Shown: positions 58,661 to 64,000 of the stretch, one piece after another | Layout of the letters: each line of letters starts with the position of its first letter | How positions within the stretch are numbered: the first letter of the stretch is position 1 | Assembly: GCA_963839745.1 (NCBI GenBank) | Contig: CAWIWC010000014.1 | Span: 124,001-188,000, forward strand | Origin: JAIBJN01 sp963839745 | GTDB lineage: Bacteria; Actinomycetota; Thermoleophilia; Gaiellales; Gaiellaceae | Direction of reading: 5' to 3' | Length of the DNA: 64,000 nucleotides | Notes under the pieces: generated by a model | Database searches by the model: none | Told to the model about the DNA's origin: nothing | The model's input: the letters and a program-made list of their open reading frames with translations, nothing else | Translations under genes and position numbers: made by a program

Positions 58661-59476
58661 ATGGAACCCTGGCTTGCCGCATTGATCATCGTGGGAGCCG
58701 CTGCGCTGAGCGCAGCCGGCATGCTCATCGTCCGCCGACGCGCGCCGGCGGGAACGTTCTTCAAGGATCCGATTCCTGCGGGTGCCGTGTACACGGTGGC
58801 GGGCACCGCCTACATGGTGATCCTCGCATTCGTCTTTTTCATCGCATTCGAGAGCTACGGCGGCGCCAAGGCCGACGCCGAGGAGGAGGCGACCGCCACG
58901 CTTGCGATGTTCCACGCCGCCGGGCCCTTCGGCCCGGCGACCCGTGCGGAGCTGCAGGGGCAGATGATCTGTTACGCGCGCGAGGTCATCTCGGACGGTT
59001 GGCCCGCGATGCGGGAGGGCGGAGGGAGTTCGGTAGTGGACGCGAGGGTCTCGGCCATGGAGGAGGCCGCCGAACAGATCGCGGTCACCGACGCCAAGCA
59101 GGCCGCCGCCTTTGAACACTGGTTCGCCTTGAACGAGGAGCGGCGACAGGGACGGCAGGGCCGGATAGGCAAAGCAGAAGGGTTGGTGCCCCCGGTTATT
59201 TGGTTGATCCTGATCATCGGCGCGGTGGTGGTGATCGCCTCGGTCGCCCTTTTCGCGGATCGTGAGGAGACCGCAGTTACGCAGGCGGCAATGGTCGCCG
59301 CGGTCGCAATCATCGTCGTCTCGGGGCTAGTCCTGGTGCGATTTCTCGACAAGCCGTACGAGGAAAAGAGCGGCAGCATCAAACCAACCGCGATGGAGAG
59401 GACGCGGGCGCAGATGGAAAGGGAGCATCGGGAGCGGGGTCAAGCCGTCATCCGGTGCACCGACTTCGCCGGATAA
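58661..59476 (+). CDS. DUF4239 (bestrophin-like) membrane protein
   Basis: 271 residues. Two N-terminal helices (AALIIVGAAALSAAGMLIV; AVYTVAGTAYMVILAFVFFIAF with the FESYGGAKADAEEEATAT turn), a cytoplasmic helical stretch, and two C-terminal helices (PPVIWLILIIGAVVVIASVALF; AAMVAAVAIIVVSGLVLVRFLDKPY). This two-plus-two arrangement with the ESY...A.EE motif fits DUF4239. ATG 58661. First gene of the segment between the tRNA-Sec repeats; slightly lower GC than the chromosome around it. Function unknown. Confidence 0.82.
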   Translation: MEPWLAALIIVGAAALSAAGMLIVRRRAPAGTFFKDPIPAGAVYTVAGTAYMVILAFVFFIAFESYGGAKADAEEEATATLAMFHAAGPFGPATRAELQGQMICYAREVISDGWPAMREGGGSSVVDARVSAMEEAAEQIAVTDAKQAAAFEHWFALNEERRQGRQGRIGKAEGLVPPVIWLILIIGAVVVIASVALFADREETAVTQAAMVAAVAIIVVSGLVLVRFLDKPYEEKSGSIKPTAMERTRAQMEREHRERGQAVIRCTDFAG

Positions 59477-59796
59477 GGGAGAACCCGAGCGGAATTCAAA
59501 CCTGCGGCCTACTCGTTGGCCGTCCGCGAGAGTGCCCGCACCCTGACGAGGTCGTGACGGTGATCGAGACCGCCGCCGCGGCTGTGGCATCGCAACATAG
59601 CGCCGTCCGGCGAGCCCCGCTCAGCAGCACAGCTTCCCGAGCCGCGGACGGTACCCGAGCACCGACCTCTCCAGCCCCACAACGAGAGGAGAGGCCGGCA
59701 GCGGAGTGGGCGACAAAGCGGGTCGCCACCAACGACAGGCGGACGTCACATGCCGCTAGGGTCCAAGCGAGTAGGACACCTAAACGAGGAAGGTTC
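59477..59796. other. Non-coding stretch, nothing recognised
   Basis: 320 bp between the DUF4239 and GAF genes. Open frames exist but show no domain or ribosome site until GAGGAAGG before ATG 59797. No repeat or RNA seen. Confidence 0.5.
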
Positions 59797-60336
59797 ATGA
59801 CGACCAGCGGAGACGTGGGCACCGAGATCGCTCCCGAGGTCGCCGACGACCCCCAGCTCGCCGCCCGCCTGGACGATCTCCTGCACCGCGCCTGCAGCCT
59901 CGCGCGAGCCCTGACCGACGCTGAGCAAGCTGCCCTCAGTGTCGACCTCGACGGTGACGGGCACGCAGCGCGCAAGTTCTTCAACCTGAGCGCGCATTAC
60001 GCGCGCTGGCACGACTTTCGCGTCGACCCGCGCGGTCACGGGTTGCACGGCATCCGGCTCGAGCCAGGTGAGGTAGTCCGTCTGACGCAGGACGAGGTCG
60101 AGGCCCATCCCGACTGGGCCGGCTTCGGTGACGTGGCCGACAGCCACCCACCGATGCGAGGCTGGCTGGCCACGGCAGTCTGCGGCGAGGACGGCCGCAG
60201 TTACGGGCTTCTCCAGCTCTCCGACAAGTCGGGAGGAGCCGACTTCACCGCGGAGGACGAAGACCGCATCCGCGAACTCGCCGCGTTCACGGGTGCCACC
60301 CTCGACGCTCTCCGAGCTGCCCGACGCCCGGGGTAG
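59797..60336 (+). CDS. GAF-domain protein
   Basis: 179 residues. Helix DDLLHRACSLARALTDAEQAALSVDLDGDG enters a GAF fold with FFNLSAHYARWHDFR, LPPMRGWLATAVCGEDGRSYGLLQLSDK-type core (here HPPMRGWLATAV and YGLLQLSDKSGGADFTAEDEDRIRELAAFTG), ending in the standard GAF helix. It lacks an output domain, so it may bind a ligand or act with a separate kinase. ATG 59797 with GAGGAAGG. Inside the tRNA-Sec-flanked segment. Confidence 0.85.
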   Translation: MTTSGDVGTEIAPEVADDPQLAARLDDLLHRACSLARALTDAEQAALSVDLDGDGHAARKFFNLSAHYARWHDFRVDPRGHGLHGIRLEPGEVVRLTQDEVEAHPDWAGFGDVADSHPPMRGWLATAVCGEDGRSYGLLQLSDKSGGADFTAEDEDRIRELAAFTGATLDALRAARRPG

Positions 60337-60929
60337 GCCTCAGTCACAACACGCCGCTGAGGCGCCTAGCGACGTCAGCGCTGCGCAGACATCGGCCAGG
60401 GTCGGTTCGTCATCGACGTTTCCTACCCAGCCGACGACGCAGAGGCTGGGTCGCGACGGCGGGCGCTTAGCCACTAGTGATGCGGTGTAGGAGCCCCGGG
60501 ATCGCATTCATGTCGTGCACGATCTCGTACCTCGGCATTTCGGGGCCCCACGTCCGGTGGAATGGTCACTCGCGTCGGAGACGAGTCGCGCCCGATTGAA
60601 CCGGGAAGCACTCGACGGGCGAGGCTCAGGGGTTGTCGTCGAACTTCGTCGGTGCCTTCTCTGTGGTGGGGAGCACGAAGATAAAGCCCGCGGCCTCGTG
60701 TGGGCCTCCCGCCGGACAGTTACCTTGTCGGGAAACCCGTCGAACCACAAGCAGAAGCACCTACTGCAGAACTGCCACGCGCCCTGGGTCGCCGGAAAGT
60801 TCTCGGTGACGTCGGTCGTCGTAGTTTGAGTCCCGCCGCTTCCGGGAACTCATCTCGGTTGGAGGTAGCGCGGCTCGAGAGCGCCTACCGGGCTACTCTC
60901 GCGCCACGCACGACTTGGGGGGAGGCCAG
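60337..60929. other. Non-coding stretch with one hairpin
   Basis: 593 bp between the GAF and LVIVD genes. CCCAGCC (60426-60432) and GGCTGGG (60444-60450) form a 7-bp stem about 90 bp after the GAF stop, a possible terminator. Frames of 80-104 residues lie at 60508-60829 on both strands, lacking domains and start sites; possibly decayed genes. Confidence 0.5.
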
Positions 60930-62422
60930 ATGAGAAGGGCAGCCTGGTGTAGGACGCTTCTCGGCGATCGCGGCGGTGACGCTCGTCATGCCGGCGACCG
61001 CGACCGCAGCACCGAAGGAGAAGACCGGCTCGCTCACGCAGGTCGGGCACGAGCCGCTGATGAGCCGCGGGATGAACTCCGCCGGCGCAATCCACGGGGA
61101 CTACATGTACATCGGGAGTCGGACCGACGGAGGCCACGAGGACATGCCTCACGGCGGCATCATGATCGTGGACATCTCGGACCCGTCCGACCCGACGCTC
61201 ATCACTGATGAGCCAATAGACGCGCGCCCGGGCGAGTCGTCGCGCGAGCTCAGGGTCTGGGCGTCACAGAACATCCTGATCGTCCTGAACACGAACTGCG
61301 GCGTCGGCGACCAACTGCACCACTGCACGCTGCCGTCGATCTCGAACTTCCGCTTCTACGACATCTCGGGAACGAACGCGACCGATCCGCAGTTGCTCTT
61401 CCAGTTCAACGCGGACACGCACGAGTTCTTCCTCTGGCAGGACCCGAGCAACCCCGAGCGCGCGCTGATCTTCGCCGGCAACGCTTCCTCGACGTGCGCG
61501 ATCAGGGGTGGCTCGCCGAGCTGTCCGTTCTCGGTCTGGGACATCTCGCCGGTGCGGAACGGGGAGTCGCCTGTCACCCTCTTCAACGGGCTGCACGGCT
61601 ACACGCGGTTCCCGGCCGTTCCCGGAGCCGTTGCAGAAGCCGACGGGCAGCCTCCACTCGCTCTCCGTGAGCAACGACGGCAGCAGGGCGTACTTCGCGC
61701 TCCTGACTGGAGGATTCGCCGTCGTCGACGTGTCCGACTTCGCAAACGGCGTGCCCTCTCCGCAGCCGCGCCCGATCACGCTCAACGAGGCACGGCCGAC
61801 GTGGTCGGGGCCCGGGGCTCACAGCGCCGTCAAGCTCTGGGGCCGTGACTGGGTGTGGGTCTCCGACGAGGTGTACGGCACGGCCACCGGGTCCGGCCAC
61901 GGCTGCCCGTGGGGCTGGGCGCGGATGATCGACATCTCGGATCCACGCGTGCCGACGGTCGAGGCGGAGTATCGGCTGCCGGAAAACGACCCGTCCACCT
62001 GCGACGACTGGAACCCGCCGCGCACGTCGTACTCTGCGCACAACCCGACGCTCACGCCGCATATCGCGTTCAGCACATGGCATTCGGGCGGCTTCCAGGC
62101 GGTCAGCATCCAGCAGGCGCACAGGCCGTACCAGCTGGCCGAGTTCTTCCCGGAGCCGCTTCCTGAAGTGATGCTCGAGGATCCGCGACTCTCCTCAGAT
62201 CCCGACACGGGCCGGCACGAGAAGGTCGTGATGTGGAGCTATCCGATCATCCAGGACGGCCTCATCTACGTGGTCGACCTGAGCAACGGGCTGTACATCC
62301 TCAAGTACCGAGGAGCGTTCGAGAAGGAGGTCAGCCGCATCGGGTTCCTCGAGGGCAACTCGAACCAGGGCGACGCCCTCTGCTACGAGCCGGTGGGCAG
62401 CGCCCCGAGCTACTGCGACTGA
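60930..62422 (+). pseudogene. Secreted LVIVD-repeat beta-propeller protein, two single-base frameshifts
   Basis: An export signal starts at ATG 60930 behind GGGGGGAGG (MRRAAW...), but its hydrophobic core (FSAIAAVTLVMPATATAAPK) is one frame over, so a base is extra between 60940 and 60958. The first propeller blades (GGIMIVDISDPSDPTLI, FRFYDISGTNATDPQ) run to about 61600, after which another extra base near 61600-61625 moves the frame to SLHSLSVSNDGSRAYFALLTGGFAVVDVSDFANG, ARMIDISDPRVPTVEAEYRLP and LIYVVDLSNGLYILKYRG, ending at 62422. LVIVD repeats are typical of surface proteins of unknown role. About 496 residues if repaired. Either a decayed island gene or two indel errors. Confidence 0.8.
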
Positions 62423-62454
62423 GCACAGCGAGCCGCGCCGCGGCCGCATCTGAC

Positions 62455-62490
62455 GGACGGAAGCGGGGCCGAAACCCCGCTTCCGTCCTT
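62455..62490 (+). terminator. Terminator after the LVIVD gene
   Basis: GGACGGAAGCGGGG and CCCCGCTTCCGTCC, perfect 14-bp arms (62455-62468, 62475-62488) with loop CCGAAA, followed by TTAATGGATTTT. Lies 26 bp before the tRNA-Sec fragment. Confidence 0.85.
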
Positions 62491-62515
62491 AATGGATTTT
62501 CCGTAAGAGGGACTG

Positions 62516-62553
62516 ACCCGTCGCTGGGGAGGTTCGACTCCTGCGCCGCTCCG
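62516..62553 (+). repeat. Right copy of tRNA-Sec 3' direct repeat (putative attR)
   Basis: Repeats 37 of 38 bases of the tRNA-Sec 3' end, including the T-arm and 3' acceptor strand, but has no 5' half, so it is not a tRNA gene. 4,079 bp after the left copy. With the left copy it bounds the DUF4239-GAF-LVIVD segment. Confidence 0.75.
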
Positions 62554-62691
62554 TGAGGCCGTCCGTGATGACGGTATCGTGGCGACTGCCACTTGTCATC
62601 CCCCCGAGCACGGGCTATCGTGCGCGTCTGCGGCTGGACGGGACACCTTGCCAGCCGCGTCACTTGGGGACAACGGAAAGGGGCAAGAACT

Positions 62692-64000
62692 ATGAGGGGA
62701 CTCGCACACGCCCTTGGGCGTGGACGCGTTCAGGGCTTGGTCATCGTGGCGGTCGCGCTGGCGGCCATGGTGTTCACCAACGCCGCGCTGGCACAGGTTT
62801 CGCAGAGATCCTGCGACAGGCGCAACAACAACACGTACCAGAAGCTCACGGAGTGCATCAGGCTCGACCAGGTGCGCGCGCACCAGGCCGCGCTCCAGGC
62901 GATCGCGGACGCCAACGGAGGAAACCGCTTCTCCGGCCGTCCCGGCTATGACCGCTCGGTCGACTACGTGGTCGGCAAGCTCCAGGCCGCCGGCTACAAC
63001 GTCACCGTTCAGCCGTTCAACTACCTCGCGTTCGAGGTGATCGGGCCGTCGGCGCTGCAGCAGATCGCGCCCACTCCGACCACTTACGTCGAGGGCACCG
63101 ACTTCGGGGTCATCACCCAGAGCGACCCCGGTGATGTCACCGCGAACGTGACGCCGGTCGACCTCCAGCTCGGCCTCGGCAACACCTCGACCAGCGGGTG
63201 CGAGGAGTCCGACTGGGCAGGCTTCCCCGCCGGGAACATCGCTCTGCTGCAGCGGGGCTTCTGCACGTTCGAGATCAAGGCCGAGCTCGCCGCGGCTCAC
63301 GGAGCCGTCGGCATCGTGATCTTCAACCAGGGCGAGACGAACGACCCCGCCCGTCAGGGCATTCCCGCCGTGACCCTCACGGCCAACAACACGAGCGGGA
63401 TCCCGGTGCTCGGCACCACCTACGCGCTGGGCGCACAGCTGGCCGGCACGCCCGGCCTGCGGATGCGGGTGTTCGCCAACACGTTCCGCCAGATCCTCCC
63501 GACGTCCAACGTGCTCGCCGAGAAGAAGGGCAAGAACGACAACAACGTCGTCATGGCCGGCGCGCACCTCGACTCGGTGCTGGACGGGCCGGGCATCAAC
63601 GACAACGGCTCGGGCAGCGCAGCTCTGCTCGAGGCTGCCGAGCAGCTCGCCAACATCAAGCCGCAGAACACGATGCGGTTCGCATGGTGGGGCGCTGAGG
63701 AGAGCGGGCTCGTCGGCTCGACGAACTACGTCAACGGCCTGAGCCAGGCAGAGAAGGATCGGATCGCTCTCTACCTGAACTTCGACATGGTCGGCTCGCC
63801 GAACTACATCTTCATGGTGTACGACGGCGATCAGTCGAGCTTCCCGCCTCCGGTCGGCGTCCCCATCCCGGACGGCTCGGTCCAGATCGAGGACCTCTTC
63901 GAGTCCTTCTACACGCTCAAGGGTGAGCCGTACGACGACACCCAGTTCAGCGGACGCAGCGACTACCAGGCGTTCATCGTCAACAACATCCCCGCCGGCG
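62692..64000 (+). CDS. Secreted M28 zinc aminopeptidase with PA domain (3' end outside window)
   Basis: At least 436 residues visible, frame open to the edge. Signal peptide LVIVAVALAAMVFTNAALA; a propeptide-like helix; PA domain with LLQRGFCTFEIKAELAAAHGAVGIVIFN; then the M28 catalytic domain with zinc ligands in GAHLDSV (His), GINDNGSGSAALLEAA (Asp), WWGAEESGLVGS (catalytic and ligand Glu) and YLNFDMVGSPN (Asp). The final His lies outside. Related to Streptomyces aminopeptidase SGAP and bacterial leucyl aminopeptidases. ATG 62692 with AAAGGGG upstream. Outside the tRNA-Sec-flanked segment. Confidence 0.92.
   Translation, partial: MRGLAHALGRGRVQGLVIVAVALAAMVFTNAALAQVSQRSCDRRNNNTYQKLTECIRLDQVRAHQAALQAIADANGGNRFSGRPGYDRSVDYVVGKLQAAGYNVTVQPFNYLAFEVIGPSALQQIAPTPTTYVEGTDFGVITQSDPGDVTANVTPVDLQLGLGNTSTSGCEESDWAGFPAGNIALLQRGFCTFEIKAELAAAHGAVGIVIFNQGETNDPARQGIPAVTLTANNTSGIPVLGTTYALGAQLAGTPGLRMRVFANTFRQILPTSNVLAEKKGKNDNNVVMAGAHLDSVLDGPGINDNGSGSAALLEAAEQLANIKPQNTMRFAWWGAEESGLVGSTNYVNGLSQAEKDRIALYLNFDMVGSPNYIFMVYDGDQSSFPPPVGVPIPDGSVQIEDLFESFYTLKGEPYDDTQFSGRSDYQAFIVNNIPAG

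Noticed and set aside
60508..60829. Two overlapping frames of 80-104 residues on opposite strands
   Set aside because: No domain, no ribosome site, no codon bias; possibly remnants only.
62516..62553. A second tRNA-Sec gene
   Set aside because: Only the 3' half is present; there is no anticodon arm or 5' acceptor strand.
1..64000. CRISPR arrays, rRNA, transposases, prophage genes, SECIS-containing selenoprotein genes
   Set aside because: Looked for and not seen on either strand.

Overview
The window is a GC-rich chromosomal segment whose gene content best fits an actinobacterium, most likely class Thermoleophilia (Gaiellales or Solirubrobacterales type), possibly a metagenome assembly. This rests on the mycobacterial-type citrate synthase, split acyl-CoA carboxylase and methylmalonyl-CoA mutase genes, a DUF5317 membrane protein, an ECF42-type sigma factor with a DGPF partner, selA-selB-selC, frequent GTG starts and many ATGA/GTGA overlaps. 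The placement is inference; no 16S gene is present. There is no rRNA, CRISPR array, transposase or phage gene.

Layout. 1-11.6 kb: one long minus-strand catabolic operon. In transcription order it holds a FadR-type GntR regulator, a beta-hydroxyacid dehydrogenase, E1-alpha/E1-beta of a 2-oxoacid dehydrogenase, a degenerate M24 protein, E2 (frameshifted), an aldehyde dehydrogenase, a canonical M24 hydrolase, and a branched-chain-amino-acid-type ABC importer (SBP, LivH, LivM). A secreted amidohydrolase lies divergently (11.7-13.4 kb), and two near-identical palindromic operators flank the shared promoter region. 13.5-17.3 kb: small zinc-ribbon protein, MarR/SRPBCC pair, DUF2071 protein, and overlapping tandem XerC/XerD recombinases. 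17.3-27.4 kb: central metabolism (carbonic anhydrase, citrate synthase, isocitrate and malate dehydrogenases, succinyl-CoA synthetase) with a PDZ-Lon protease and an aminotransferase/cupin pair. 27.5-35 kb: an Asp/Thr-repeat micropeptide next to a JmjC oxygenase, a sucrase/ferredoxin-like protein, biotin carboxylase-BCCP, PgsA, tandem GNAT, NlpC/P60. 35-39.1 kb: two GGDEF/HD-GYP membrane proteins, each preceded by a 30-32 residue membrane micropeptide. 39.3-49.8 kb: DUF5317, duplicated beta-propeller, ECF42/DGPF pair, acyl-CoA carboxylase beta, PadR/HAAS/GNAT operon, methylmalonyl-CoA mutase, and a MoaD-MoaE fusion. 49.8-55.3 kb: M50 protease, LOG-family protein, BioY, VanW-like protein. 55.3-58.5 kb: selA, selB and tRNA-Sec. 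58.4-62.6 kb: a 4-kb segment bounded by a duplication of the tRNA-Sec 3' end, an apparent integration scar, holding a DUF4239 protein, a GAF protein and a broken LVIVD-repeat protein. From 62.7 kb an M28 peptidase runs off the window.

How genes connect: the biotin carboxylase/BCCP, carboxylase beta subunit, mutase and BioY together give propionyl-CoA to succinyl-CoA, which feeds SucCD and the TCA genes. SelA, SelB and tRNA-Sec form a near-complete selenocysteine-insertion unit, though no selenoprotein is visible here.

Quality caution: at least six apparent single-base frameshifts break otherwise intact conserved proteins (E2, a Pro-rich secreted protein, the second GGDEF protein, SelB, and the LVIVD protein twice), most near short homopolymers. 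They look more like uncorrected indels than decay, but reads are needed to decide. The most noteworthy candidates for new biology are the Asp/Thr-repeat peptide with its JmjC oxygenase, the tRNA-Sec integration scar, the micropeptide/GGDEF pairs, and the GntR-controlled M24/2-oxoacid dehydrogenase operon.
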